A DNA stretch of 40,204 nt from Deltaproteobacteria bacterium (lineage in GTDB: Bacteria; Desulfobacterota; DSM-4660; Desulfatiglandales; Desulfatiglandaceae), in the NCBI GenBank assembly GCA_019309145.1, contig JAFDGR010000012.1:1-40204 (forward strand). The letters are read 5' to 3'. This document shows, in pieces, positions 23,217 to 31,784 of this stretch; the first letter of the stretch is position 1, and each line of letters begins with the position of its first letter. Under the pieces are notes generated by a model that saw only the letters and a list, made by a program, of their open reading frames with translations, did not search any database and was not told the origin of the DNA. A program made the translations under genes and the position numbers.

Positions 23217-25352
23217 TTATGATGTCAGAATAATTCTGGCGTCCACGACCGCCACACCATTTTCGTACACAATGACCGGATTCAGGTCCATTTCCCTGAT
23301 CTCCGGATATGCCTCGACTACTTCAGAGCAGGTGAGCAGCAGTCTTCTCAGGGCCTTTTTGTCCGCAGGCGGCCGTCCACGGTAGCCATTAAGAATGACC
23401 GAAGCCTTGATCTCATCGATCATCTTTTTTGCTGAAGGCGGAGAAATGGGCAAAACCCTGAAGGAGACATCTTTCAGAATCTCCACCAGGACGCCGCCGA
23501 GGCCGAACAGAATGACCGGGCCGAATTGATCATCTATCTTGGTCCCTATGATCACCTCAACTCCTTGCTCGGCCATGGGTGATACCAATACGCCCCGAAT
23601 ATCCGCCTCTGCGTAATATGCCTTTGCATTTGACACAATCTCGTCAAACGCGGCTCGCACCGCGTCTTCTGTGGTAAGATTGGTCCTCACCCCCCCGGCG
23701 TCGCTCTTGTGCAGGATATCGGGGGAGACGATCTTCAATGCCACATCCTGGCCGATGTCCCGAAATATCTCGACTGCCTCATCGGCTGTTTTGGCCATCC
23801 GCTCGGAAAGGATCGGGGCACCGTGTAACTGTAAGAGCCTCTTCGCCTCAAATTCGAGGAGCGCATTGCGTCCGTTTTTCCTGGCGCCTGCGATAATCTT
23901 CTTCCCTTCCTCTTTTGCCTTTTCGCCCCATTTCAAAACAAAATTGGCCTTTGAGTGGTACTGCTTCAGATACTTTCCATAGGTGGCCAGCGCGCTCACA
24001 CATCTGCAGGCTACTTCCAGGGAATCATAGACGGGAATATTGTAATAGCGCAGGAGTTCCAGGGAATGGGGCCGCTCGTAACTATACAGGCTGTGGACAA
24101 CGATGGGCTTATTGCGCTTTCTGACCATCTTCCCCATCTGGTGGGCCGCGTCTTCTTCTTTAAGGGCAAGGCTCTCAGCAAACCGGATCCCGTATCCACC
24201 AAAAAGGCCCACAATCAGGAGCCCGCCGATGTTATTGTCCTGCAGGATAATCCTGGCACAATCAGCGAAAAGGGAGGGGTCTGCATCCGTGCCGCCCGCC
24301 ACATCAACCGGATTGGGCACCGATGCAGCATCGGGAAGGATCTCCCGCAGCCTTGCCTGTGTCTTTTCGCTGAGTAAGGGCATTTTAACCCCCAGGTCCG
24401 TGAGGATATCGGACGCAATAGTGGCATGACCCCCACCATCCGCCAGGATCGCAATACTATTGTTCCTTATGGGGGGGAGACTGGAGAGGGTCTCCGCCAT
24501 GGGAAAGAGATCATCCGGGTTTTCCGTCACAATAATTCCCGCTCGCTCAAAGGCGGTTTTTGCCACTTCCGACATGCCGGCAAGGGACCCGGTATGCGAT
24601 CCGGCAGATCTCTGACCTGTTGAAGACCGTCCGCTTTTCAGCAAAACAATGGGCTTGTAAAGAGTCGTCCTGTAGGCCTCTTGCAGGAACTTTCGCCCTT
24701 CACTCATACCCTCCACGTACATGAGAATCGCCTTGGTATCCGGATCGTCCCGGAAAAAGGCCAAGTATTCATGGAATTTGATATCCGCCTCATTTCCTAC
24801 TCCCACGTAATAGGAAAACCCCTTCTGGCTCTTCACCCTCGCCTCGGTTATGAGGGTCAGGGCCATATTTCCGCTCTGAGTGAGAAGGGCGATATTTCCT
24901 TTAGGTGCGTCACGAAGCCCCACCAGATTCAGACTGTCTTTCAGATTTATCATGCCCGAAGTGTTGGGACCGATCAGGCGGATATGATTTTTCCGAGCCA
25001 CTTCAACCATTTCCCGCTCAAGTGCTTTTCCGGCCGCCCCCGTCTCTCCGAATCCCCCCGCGATGATGACCGCGCCATGAACTCCCTTTTTTCCACAATC
25101 TTCCAGTATGGCGGGAATAGTCCTGGCCGGGGTGGTTATCAGGGCAATATCCACCGGATCTTCTATGTCTGAAACCTTCTTGTAGCATTTCAATCCCAGG
25201 ATGCTTGACTCCTTGGGGTTTACCGGATAAATCCTGCCGCCGTAGTGCTCATCAATAAGGGTCCTGATTGCCTGGAAACCCCTCTTTGTCTCGTTCTTTG
25301 ATGCCCCGACAATGGCGACGGATTCTGCGTCCAAAACATGTTTCAGGTCCAT
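23217..25352 (-). CDS. Acetate--CoA ligase (ADP-forming)-type acyl-CoA synthetase
   Basis: A 711-residue single-chain protein combining the alpha- and beta-type parts of nucleoside-diphosphate-forming acyl-CoA synthetases. The N-terminal CoA-binding domain starts VAIVGASKNE and continues with GPNTSGMIN; the central ligase-like domain has GSHTGSLAG and ADGGGHATIASDIL; the C-terminal ATP-grasp domain starts near ARLLQ/KRLLQLHGAPI and ends with EMDLNPVIVYENGVAVVDAR. It would interconvert an acyl-CoA plus ADP and phosphate with acid plus ATP. ATG 25352 follows GAGGGG; an ATG at 25379 overlapping the upstream gene is possible. It follows the enoyl-CoA hydratase gene by 16 bases. Confidence 0.92.
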   Translation of the reverse strand: MDLKHVLDAESVAIVGASKNETKRGFQAIRTLIDEHYGGRIYPVNPKESSILGLKCYKKVSDIEDPVDIALITTPARTIPAILEDCGKKGVHGAVIIAGGFGETGAAGKALEREMVEVARKNHIRLIGPNTSGMINLKDSLNLVGLRDAPKGNIALLTQSGNMALTLITEARVKSQKGFSYYVGVGNEADIKFHEYLAFFRDDPDTKAILMYVEGMSEGRKFLQEAYRTTLYKPIVLLKSGRSSTGQRSAGSHTGSLAGMSEVAKTAFERAGIIVTENPDDLFPMAETLSSLPPIRNNSIAILADGGGHATIASDILTDLGVKMPLLSEKTQARLREILPDAASVPNPVDVAGGTDADPSLFADCARIILQDNNIGGLLIVGLFGGYGIRFAESLALKEEDAAHQMGKMVRKRNKPIVVHSLYSYERPHSLELLRYYNIPVYDSLEVACRCVSALATYGKYLKQYHSKANFVLKWGEKAKEEGKKIIAGARKNGRNALLEFEAKRLLQLHGAPILSERMAKTADEAVEIFRDIGQDVALKIVSPDILHKSDAGGVRTNLTTEDAVRAAFDEIVSNAKAYYAEADIRGVLVSPMAEQGVEVIIGTKIDDQFGPVILFGLGGVLVEILKDVSFRVLPISPPSAKKMIDEIKASVILNGYRGRPPADKKALRRLLLTCSEVVEAYPEIREMDLNPVIVYENGVAVVDARIILTS

Positions 25353-25368
25353 TTTCCCCTCTTGCTCC

Positions 25369-26145
25369 TTATGCTTCATCCTTTTTCTTTCTTTGCTCAA
25401 AACTTTTCAGCGATTCCTGCCGCTCTTTTGTTGAAACGCATGCCAGGCATGCCTCCACTTCATAATCCATCAAGGCCTCCAGGCTCACCTCTCCTCTGGC
25501 CATAAGCAGACCCCGTTTAATCATTTTGAGCGAAAAGGCGGAATTCTCCGCGATTTTCACCGCCATTGCTCTGGCTTCCTCCATCAGGCGCTCAAGGGGG
25601 ACCGCCTTGTTGACAAGCCCGATCCTCTCCGCCTCCTTCCCATCGATGTATTCGGCGGTAAAGAGAAGCTCCCGTGCCTTTGCCGGGCCAATCAGGTCCT
25701 GCACCAGCCGCATGGCACCTCCGGTCACGGATGAGGTCACCTTTGCCTCAGGGGAACCGATCTGTGCTTCCTCCGCGGCAATCCGAATATCACAGGCCAG
25801 GGCCAGTTCGTATCCCGACCCCAGGGCATACCCGTTTATGGCGGCGATGGTGGGTTTTTCAAAGCGGATGATCTTTCTTGATGCCTCCTGGAGCTCCGCC
25901 AGGTAATCCCGGTAGGCCTCAATGGTCCGGGTCTTTGACTCCTTGAGATCCGCACCCGTGGAAAAGGCCCGGCCTTCTCCGGTGATGATTACTACCTTGA
26001 TACCGGGGTCGGTCCTGGCGTCTCCCAGAGCCTCCTGGAAATCCAGCCACAACTGTTTGTTCATGGCGTTCAATACCTGGGGCCTGTTCAGTTTTATGGT
26101 GGCTATACTGCTCTCTTTTTCATATATTATACACGCAAAATTCAT
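25369..26145 (-). CDS. Enoyl-CoA hydratase/isomerase family protein
   Basis: A 258-residue crotonase-fold protein. The oxyanion-hole segments are visible: AFSTGADLKES and NGYALGSGYELALACD, followed by IGSPEAKVTSSVTGGAMRL, which occupies the place of the catalytic glutamate region; the first glutamate (PE) is present, the second position looks altered to a Ser/Thr-rich stretch. The exact reaction (hydratase, isomerase or hydrolase) therefore cannot be given. ATG 26145 follows GGAGGACG. It is paired with the acyl-CoA synthetase, suggesting a short acyl-CoA degradation route ending in ATP formation. Confidence 0.9.
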   Translation of the reverse strand: MNFACIIYEKESSIATIKLNRPQVLNAMNKQLWLDFQEALGDARTDPGIKVVIITGEGRAFSTGADLKESKTRTIEAYRDYLAELQEASRKIIRFEKPTIAAINGYALGSGYELALACDIRIAAEEAQIGSPEAKVTSSVTGGAMRLVQDLIGPAKARELLFTAEYIDGKEAERIGLVNKAVPLERLMEEARAMAVKIAENSAFSLKMIKRGLLMARGEVSLEALMDYEVEACLACVSTKERQESLKSFEQRKKKDEA

Positions 26146-26236
26146 CACCGTCCTCCCAAAGTATGTTTCCAGATCATTTTGTCCTATGCCTTACCCCTCA
26201 AGCCTCACGTCTCGGGAACTCCCGCCGGCAATACCT

Positions 26237-26272
26237 AAAAAAATGAGCTGGCCCCGGGGACCGGGGGCAGCT
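26237..26272 (-). terminator. Intrinsic terminator of the TAXI-TRAP/Usp operon
   Basis: On the minus strand, 25 bases after the usp stop codon, there is a 12-bp stem (AGCTGCCCCCGG / CCGGGGCCAGCT with one mismatch) and a 3-base loop, followed by CAT and seven T. This is a textbook rho-independent terminator and separates the TRAP operon from the enoyl-CoA hydratase gene. Confidence 0.8.
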
Positions 26273-26297
26273 CTGTACAGTGCTGAAACCGGATGAC

Positions 26298-26753
26298 CTA
26301 TCTCATGCGATAGGAGACAAGAGGGACCGGGCAATACCGGAACATCTTTTCGGCCACTGAACCCACCAAAACGTGCTGGAGATCGGTTCGCCCTTTTGGC
26401 CCCATCACCACCAGGTCTATCTTTTCCTCCTCGACGATCTTCAGCAGAATATCCAGGGGGTGCCCCACCCGGAAGATGGTCTTGAGACTTTTCCGGTCAA
26501 CCGGGAGCCCTTCCATCAATTTTTCCAGTTCCGCTTTACGTTCTTTAATGATTCCCTCTTTATACTCCTGAGGATCTACCTCATATCCCATTGATTGAAT
26601 GCCGCTCACTGCCTGCATATCCCGGATATTGATCACATTTGCTATGATGAGCTGAGAATCAAGGCGGGTAGCCAGTAGCGCGGCGTACTCCAGGATGCCA
26701 CGGGAGTATTTTGAAAACCCGATGGCCGCGAGAATCCTTTTTATGTCTTTCAC
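26298..26753 (-). CDS. Universal stress protein (UspA family)
   Basis: A 151-residue UspA-fold protein. It begins with the family's KRILAAIGFSKYSRGILEYA and ends with the ATP-binding pattern GPKGRTDLQHVLVGSVAEK (Gly-x2-Gly-x9-Gly-Ser). It uses a GTG start with GGGAGAG upstream. It is the last gene of the TAXI-TRAP operon, 13 bases after the DUF1566 gene. A UspA protein in a TRAP operon is known for the ectoine transporter of Halomonas (TeaD), where it modulates transport, and a similar role here is a reasonable guess. Confidence 0.93.
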   Translation of the reverse strand: MKDIKRILAAIGFSKYSRGILEYAALLATRLDSQLIIANVINIRDMQAVSGIQSMGYEVDPQEYKEGIIKERKAELEKLMEGLPVDRKSLKTIFRVGHPLDILLKIVEEEKIDLVVMGPKGRTDLQHVLVGSVAEKMFRYCPVPLVSYRMR

Positions 26754-26766
26754 GATAATCTCTCCC

Positions 26767-27264
26767 TCACTTCCCTGCTTCGAGGAGCCGCACGGCCAGG
26801 GCCCGGTATGCCTTCTTCTTCACCATGCGGTCCGTATAGGAATAACCATGCTCAAAATTAAACACTCTTGCCGTGATACTCCTCTTCTCGGAAGACCATA
26901 TCCATCCGCAGCTCAACCTGATCTCAGGGACAATCTTTACCCGCTGGCCGCAGTCAGATTCATATCCTTGATAGTCCTTTTCCGGAACATGAAGGCTCTT
27001 GAGTTCCTTTAGAGTAGGCAGTCTCCACCCCTCTCTCTTTTCAGCAGGCACGCTGTAAGGAAACGTATACTTGACCCAGCGCTCAGCCCCCTTCCAGTCA
27101 ATATCCCCCTGGTTATCCGTCTTACTCCACATCACATTCAGGACACGATCCGTTACCGTACCATCACCGTTATCGATGAACCGCTCCCCTGCCTTGCCAT
27201 CGGGAAGGATGAGCAGGAGTCCCATGCCAATGAGAAACAGGATGAAGACTGTCTTTCTGTGCAT
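26767..27264 (-). CDS. Exported DUF1566 (Lcl C-terminal domain) protein
   Basis: A 165-residue secreted protein: a signal peptide (KTVFILFLIGMGLLLILPDG) followed by one DUF1566 domain, recognised from RFIDNGDGTVTDRVLNVMW, then GWRLPTLKELKSL, and WIWSSEKR near the end. Two cysteines in the mature part (SDCGQ and LSCGW) could form a disulfide. The domain's function is unknown; it is often found in surface or periplasmic proteins of Deltaproteobacteria. It starts 17 bases after the fused TRAP permease, so it belongs to that operon and may help the binding protein or its ligand in the periplasm. Confidence 0.88.
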   Translation of the reverse strand: MHRKTVFILFLIGMGLLLILPDGKAGERFIDNGDGTVTDRVLNVMWSKTDNQGDIDWKGAERWVKYTFPYSVPAEKREGWRLPTLKELKSLHVPEKDYQGYESDCGQRVKIVPEIRLSCGWIWSSEKRSITARVFNFEHGYSYTDRMVKKKAYRALAVRLLEAGK

Positions 27265-27281
27265 TTTTCCCTCCTTCCCGA

Positions 27282-29360
27282 TCAGGCTTCAGCCTTTGCC
27301 GGGGCAGGAATCTTTGGAATCCTCGGCCGCTGGAGGAGATAGACCAGGCCGAATAGAGCAAGTCCGATGGGATACATCCAGTAGCGTTCCCCGTGTGGAA
27401 CCCCGAACCACCCTGCCACGGCACCTGGGCGCATCAGGACAATTGTCACTGCCAGCAAAAGAGGAATTTCGTAGAACCTGTTCTTCGCCACAAACCAATT
27501 CTGGGTGGCCGAGGCAAACGCAAAGTTCCCGATACAGGCCATGGCAAATATCAGGAACGCCTGGGTCCAGCTATTGATCTTGTAGAGGATCAGGTCCGCA
27601 TTAAAGATAAACATGAAGGGCAAGATGGCCGTCCGGATATCATACATGAAGCCCTGGATCCCGGTGGGGATGGGCGGGGACTTTGCAATGGCCGCGGCCG
27701 CGTATGCGGCCAGCCCCACAGGCGGGGTGTCATCCGCCAGGATCCCGAAGAAGAAGCAGAAGAGATGGGCGGCCATGATCGGCACCACAAAACCCATGTC
27801 TCCCCCCACTTGCACAATCACAGGGGCGGTCAATGAGGCCATAACGATGTAGGTGGCGGTCGTGGGAAGCCCCATCCCGATGATCAGGCTGGCAAAGGCC
27901 GTAATAACAAGCAGGAGATAGACATTGTCACCGGAGAGCGCCCCAACGATCTCGGTGATGAGCTGGCCCAATCCCATGGCCACTACCCCTACGATGATCC
28001 CGGCGGCGGCAGTAGCCAGCGCCACGGTGCACATATTGCGAGCCCCGTTTGCCATGCCGGTAAAGATATCCGTGATGCTCTTCTTGATGGCTGGTATTAT
28101 GGGATCTTTTCTAAGATATGCCCTAACCGGGTGCTGGAAAAGCATGACCAGGGCCAGGATCCACACCGCGTGAAAGGCTGACAATTCCGGTGAATGCCGC
28201 AGAACAATCAATTCAAAGAGGAGCACGAACAGCGGAATAAGGTAATGGAGACCTCGCAGCAATGTGTTAAAAAACGGCGGTAGTTCGCTGCGGGGAATTC
28301 CTTTCAGGCCCAGCTTCGAGGCCTCGATATGGGTAATATAGAGCAACGCGGCATACGAAGCAAAGGCCGGAACGGCAGCTGCCTTGATGACCTCAATATA
28401 GGGGACATTGACATATTCCGCAATGATGAAGGCTGCAGCGCCCATGATGGGCGGGGCGATCTGGCCGTCCGTGCTGGCGGCCACTTCCACGGCCGCGGCC
28501 TTTTTGGGAGGATAGCCCACCTTTTTCATCAGCGGGATAGTAAAAGTCCCGGTTGTGACGATATTCGCGATGCTTGATCCATTGACCATGCCTGTGAGCC
28601 CGCTTCCCAGGACCGCGGCCTTCGCAGGCCCACCCTTAAACCCGCCCAGGAGACTAAGGGCAAGTTTAATGAAGTATTCTCCTGCCCCGGCCTTTTCCAG
28701 CATGGACCCGAAGAGGACAAACAGAAAAACAATAGTGGCTGACACATCCAGCGGGATCCCGTAAATCCCCTCGGTGGACATGGTTATCTGACCGACAAAC
28801 CTGTTCAGAGAAACGCCCTTGAAGGAAATCACATCGGGCATGTATGGACCCAGAAACGCATACGCACAAAAGAATATGGCAATAATGGAAAGTGCTGGAC
28901 CGATGACCCTGCGGGATGCCTCCAGGAGGAGGACCAGCAGGACCATCCCGATTACGATATCCCGGAGGATAGGAGCCCCATAACGGGAGGTGACGCCTGC
29001 ATAGTCTACGGCCACATAAACCGCTGAAAAACAGGCCACTATGGCGACAACATAATCCAGAAGAGGTATTTTGTCCTTGGCAGAGAGGAACTTGAGACCC
29101 CATCGGGTCTTCTTGAAAAGGGGATAATTGAGAAATACCATCAGAAATGCAAAGCCCAGATGGATAGCCCTGATAAAGACGGTATCAAGAATGAGCCAAC
29201 TGGCGATAGAAAGCTGAAAAAAACACCAGATAACCCCGATGGCGGGAATCACATACTTTGAGGGTCCTTTAGGTTTTCTTGAAATACCGGCTTCTTCTTC
29301 TGCCAGGCGGCGCGCTTCTTCCAGGCCCTCGTCTACTCTTTCGGCTTCAAGGAGATTCAT
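27282..29360 (-). CDS. TAXI-type TRAP transporter fused permease (DctQ-DctM fusion)
   Basis: A 692-residue membrane protein with about 17-18 hydrophobic segments. The first four or five (residues about 35-200) correspond to the small DctQ part, the rest to DctM, with characteristic GLTGMVNGSSIANIVTTG, the QIAPPIMGAAAFI motif, GLPTTATYIV and DDTPPVGLAAYAAA. These are hallmarks of 4TM/12TM fused permeases that work with TAXI binding proteins. It begins MNLLEAERVDEG at ATG 29360 behind AAGGGG. It lies downstream of the TAXI protein gene with a strong hairpin between the two. Substrate is unknown; some TAXI systems carry dicarboxylates or amino acids. Confidence 0.94.
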   Translation of the reverse strand: MNLLEAERVDEGLEEARRLAEEEAGISRKPKGPSKYVIPAIGVIWCFFQLSIASWLILDTVFIRAIHLGFAFLMVFLNYPLFKKTRWGLKFLSAKDKIPLLDYVVAIVACFSAVYVAVDYAGVTSRYGAPILRDIVIGMVLLVLLLEASRRVIGPALSIIAIFFCAYAFLGPYMPDVISFKGVSLNRFVGQITMSTEGIYGIPLDVSATIVFLFVLFGSMLEKAGAGEYFIKLALSLLGGFKGGPAKAAVLGSGLTGMVNGSSIANIVTTGTFTIPLMKKVGYPPKKAAAVEVAASTDGQIAPPIMGAAAFIIAEYVNVPYIEVIKAAAVPAFASYAALLYITHIEASKLGLKGIPRSELPPFFNTLLRGLHYLIPLFVLLFELIVLRHSPELSAFHAVWILALVMLFQHPVRAYLRKDPIIPAIKKSITDIFTGMANGARNMCTVALATAAAGIIVGVVAMGLGQLITEIVGALSGDNVYLLLVITAFASLIIGMGLPTTATYIVMASLTAPVIVQVGGDMGFVVPIMAAHLFCFFFGILADDTPPVGLAAYAAAAIAKSPPIPTGIQGFMYDIRTAILPFMFIFNADLILYKINSWTQAFLIFAMACIGNFAFASATQNWFVAKNRFYEIPLLLAVTIVLMRPGAVAGWFGVPHGERYWMYPIGLALFGLVYLLQRPRIPKIPAPAKAEA

Positions 29361-29434
29361 ATCAGTACCCCTTCTCGGATCTACAGATTCTCTCTTTCCA
29401 ATTCGTCTCAGTCCCGAAACTCGCGTACTGGTAT

Positions 29435-29472
29435 GGAATACAGGGGCAGCAGCGCTGCTGCCCCTGTATTCC
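29435..29472. promoter_or_regulatory. Perfect 38-bp palindrome between TAXI protein and permease genes
   Basis: GGAATACAGGGGCAGCAGC at 29435-29453 is followed directly by its exact reverse complement to 29472, a perfect 19+19 bp palindrome without spacer. On the minus strand it begins 8 bases after the stop codon of the binding-protein gene. No T-run follows. As RNA it would form a very stable stem, so a role in protecting the upstream message from decay or in partial termination is likely. Confidence 0.8.
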
Positions 29473-29480
29473 TCGGCAGG

Positions 29481-30467
29481 CTATTTCAGGCCAACCTCTT
29501 TATAATATTTCATTGCACCCGGATGAATCGGTGCGCTCAGGCCTTCCAGCATGTTCTTTTTGGTCAGATAGGCATAGGCCGGGTGAAGTTTCTTAAAGGC
29601 CTCAAAATTATCAAAGACTTCTTTTACGATCGCGTATACTACATTGTCGGGCGTCTTGGCAGAGGTCACAAATGTGGCTTTTACTCCGAAGGTAGGAACA
29701 TCCTTGTCGTTTGCCGCGCCAGGGTAAAATTTCGTCACACGGGTCACGGCCTTTGCGTAATAGGGATATTTCTTGAGGAGACTCTCGATATTTGTGATCG
29801 GGATGAACTTTACTTTTCGTCTGCCGGCAGTGGCTTCCTTGTAATAGCCACTGGGGTGTCCAACAGTGTAGAAGGCAGCATCAAGTCTGCCATCCTGGAT
29901 CAGTCCGGGGGCCTCTGCAGCCTTCAAGCTTTCAGCGTGAAAATCCTTTTTGTAATCCAGCCCGTTCGCTACCAGGGCATCTATGGCGTTTTTCCGGTAC
30001 CCGGAACCGATGTTTCCGATGTTGACGCGTTTTCCTCTGAGGTCCTGCATGCTGTTGATGTTGGCGTCAACAGCGGCAATCAAATCAACAGTTTCAGGGT
30101 GGATGGAAAAAACCGCGCGAAGGTCCTTTTGCGGCCCCAGATCTTTCCAGTCAGCAATGCCATTCCATGCCTGGTACTGCCGATCGGACTGGGCCACGCC
30201 GAAATCCATATCGCCGGCCATGATTGCCTTGATGTTGAACACCGAGCCGCCGGTGGACTCCACCGTTGCGCGGATATGATAAATTTTGCGTTTCTTGTTC
30301 ACCATCTTGGCAATGGCGCCGCCGGTGGGATAGTAAACACCGGTAATACCGCCGGTACCAATGGTCACAAAGGTGGTTTTGGCCTGGGCCGTGCTAGAAG
30401 TAACACCCGCAAAAAGCGCGATTCCAAACAGCAATGCAATACTAAAAATAAGCAGTTTTTTCATCAT
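29481..30467 (-). CDS. TAXI family TRAP solute-binding protein
   Basis: A 328-residue periplasmic binding protein of the TAXI family. A signal peptide (KKLLIFSIALLFGIALFAG, cleaved near AQA-KTT) is followed by the family opening FVTIGTGGITGVYYPTGGAIA, then VESTGGSVFNIKAI and GDMDFGVAQSDRQYQAW, and RGKRVNIGNIGSGYR. ATG 30467 is set by AGGAGGATT; the next codon is another ATG. It is the first gene of the TAXI-permease-DUF1566-Usp operon. Ligand unknown. Confidence 0.94.
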   Translation of the reverse strand: MMKKLLIFSIALLFGIALFAGVTSSTAQAKTTFVTIGTGGITGVYYPTGGAIAKMVNKKRKIYHIRATVESTGGSVFNIKAIMAGDMDFGVAQSDRQYQAWNGIADWKDLGPQKDLRAVFSIHPETVDLIAAVDANINSMQDLRGKRVNIGNIGSGYRKNAIDALVANGLDYKKDFHAESLKAAEAPGLIQDGRLDAAFYTVGHPSGYYKEATAGRRKVKFIPITNIESLLKKYPYYAKAVTRVTKFYPGAANDKDVPTFGVKATFVTSAKTPDNVVYAIVKEVFDNFEAFKKLHPAYAYLTKKNMLEGLSAPIHPGAMKYYKEVGLK

Positions 30468-30488
30468 AATCCTCCTCTTTTGACGCAT

Positions 30489-30780
30489 TGAATTTCAAAA
30501 TAAAAACAGGTGGTTTCACCTGTTCCCGAATACAAGGAAATGCCGTGTAATCCCTCCTTTCTATATGATTTTTCAGTGATCAATAGAAGGCACATGGGTA
30601 CATCGCCTCATGAAAGCCGAATCATCGGTTTTATGGCCTGGTGACGTCACAATTACTTTTTGCTTCATACGATAGAGGATTGGGGATCATTAGATTCCTA
30701 GAAGGCTTGCATTATAAATTTCCATAATTGGACTAGCAGATTTTTTATATAATTAGCAGTAACCATCTAAAAAATCAATA
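30489..30780. other. A/T-rich non-coding upstream region
   Basis: This stretch upstream of the TAXI operon holds no credible gene. It is much more A/T-rich than the coding DNA and should contain the operon promoter. A perfect 10-bp palindrome GTGACGTCAC lies at 30641-30650 and is a possible operator. TAGCAG occurs twice around 30731-30765 flanking a T-run/TATATAA segment. I could not settle a -35/-10 pair. Confidence 0.4.
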
Positions 30781-30782
30781 AT

Positions 30783-30945
30783 CATTTTTGACAAGCTCGT
30801 AAAAAAATCAAAAAGCCCGCATTTTCGTCATTTCCGCAAAAACGGGAATCCAGTGAATTCAAAATGCTGTGGCAGCGGATCACGTCCGGCATGGAGATTT
30901 TGGGACTTTTTACAGGGCCATCAATGTTAACGAATACCTTCTGCT
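30783..30945. repeat. Degenerate palindromic intergenic repeat
   Basis: Terminal segments are inverted copies: GACAAGCTCGTAAAAAAATC near 30789 resembles the reverse complement of the end (about 30896-30930, ACTTTTTACAGGGCCATCAA). Inside is a hairpin-like CGTCATTTCCGC-AAAAACGGGAATCCAG segment (30826-30853) of the widespread GTCATTCCCGC...GCGGGAAT type. I recall intact versions as abundant palindromic repeats in Deltaproteobacteria. The right end runs into the 3' end of the DUF2284 gene. Confidence 0.55.
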
Positions 30946-31535
30946 CTTGGAGGCCTGGCGCCAACAATCACAATTCCCGCGAGCAAGGCGGAAGAAATTT
31001 CCATCGGGTCGGTGTCCCTGGTTATGTGATAAATCGGCCAGCCAACGCTTTCCGCCAGCTTAAACACGTTGATCCCTATGGCCTCCATGGAGGGACGGGC
31101 AAGGTCGGGGAACCGACATTTCCCCCCATCAGCCAACGCTGCGCAAGGTGCATCAGGGCAGAAGACCGGCTTGCACGAGCCCGCGCCCAGACCGGTCACA
31201 TCCTTCCATCCCCATTCCATAGCCCGATGCTCAAGTCGCGACACAATACCGAAGATGTCCTCAAAGGGTTTGAATTGTGCAGGTGAAAACAGGAGTTCCG
31301 GTTCCACATCGATCTTGAAAAAAACGGCCCTGTCAAACCGGGAGATCCAGATTCTCGCCTCTTCAGGCGTCATGGCAAAGGGAGGGCAGTTGGCGCTCTT
31401 GCCGTAGCCGTCGCAGCCCGGGGGCCCACACATCTCCACAATCGCATCTTCAACAGGGATATCTGCCGCCCTGATCACCCGGGCATCGCTGGCGCCAAAC
31501 CGCATCGCCTCTTCCATGAGGATTTCAGGGTTCAT
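30927..31535 (-). CDS. DUF2284 domain-containing metal-binding protein
   Basis: A 202-residue cysteine-rich protein of the DUF2284 (predicted metal-binding) family. Three cysteine clusters stand out: EMCGPPGCDGYGKSANCPP (residues about 34-52), then GLGAGSCKPVFCPDAPCAAL and GGKCRFPDLARPSMEA. The pattern suggests an iron-sulfur cluster. Function is unknown; family members are common in anaerobes and methanogens. ATG 31535 has AAGGAG upstream. The last codons (ARPPRAEGIR) lie at the edge of a degenerate repeat element, so the C-terminus may have been changed. It is divergent from the sugar dehydrogenase gene. Confidence 0.88.
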   Translation of the reverse strand: MNPEILMEEAMRFGASDARVIRAADIPVEDAIVEMCGPPGCDGYGKSANCPPFAMTPEEARIWISRFDRAVFFKIDVEPELLFSPAQFKPFEDIFGIVSRLEHRAMEWGWKDVTGLGAGSCKPVFCPDAPCAALADGGKCRFPDLARPSMEAIGINVFKLAESVGWPIYHITRDTDPMEISSALLAGIVIVGARPPRAEGIR

Positions 31536-31627
31536 CGTCTCCTTTCTCCCGTTCAGAAATGATTCTAGGTGATTGAGCGAAAATATTCAACCGGTGTTGT
31601 CTCCTCAGGAAGAGCGGGCCATTTTTC

Positions 31628-31656
31628 TTGACACATTCTGGAATATCCATTATTTG
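31628..31656 (+). promoter_or_regulatory. Sigma-70-like promoter candidate
   Basis: A perfect TTGACA (31628-31633) is followed after 17 bases by TATTTG (31651-31656), a weaker -10 match. It points toward the nucleotide-sugar dehydrogenase gene and lies 129 bases before its start. The rest of the 31536-31784 gap shows no gene. Confidence 0.4.
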
Positions 31657-31784
31657 AGCATGATTCATGGTTTTTTCCGTGACAAGGCACGGCTCTTGCA
31701 GCCAATGAAAGAGTTTCGCTTGCAACGACAGGATGAGAGCCTTTTTTCGATTCCCTCAAAAAAGAAAGGAGCATCATTTTTATT

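Noticed and set aside
29433-30491. 352-residue plus-strand frame opposite the TAXI binding protein
   Set aside because: The minus strand has a signal peptide, ribosome site and family motifs; the opposite frame is an antisense shadow.
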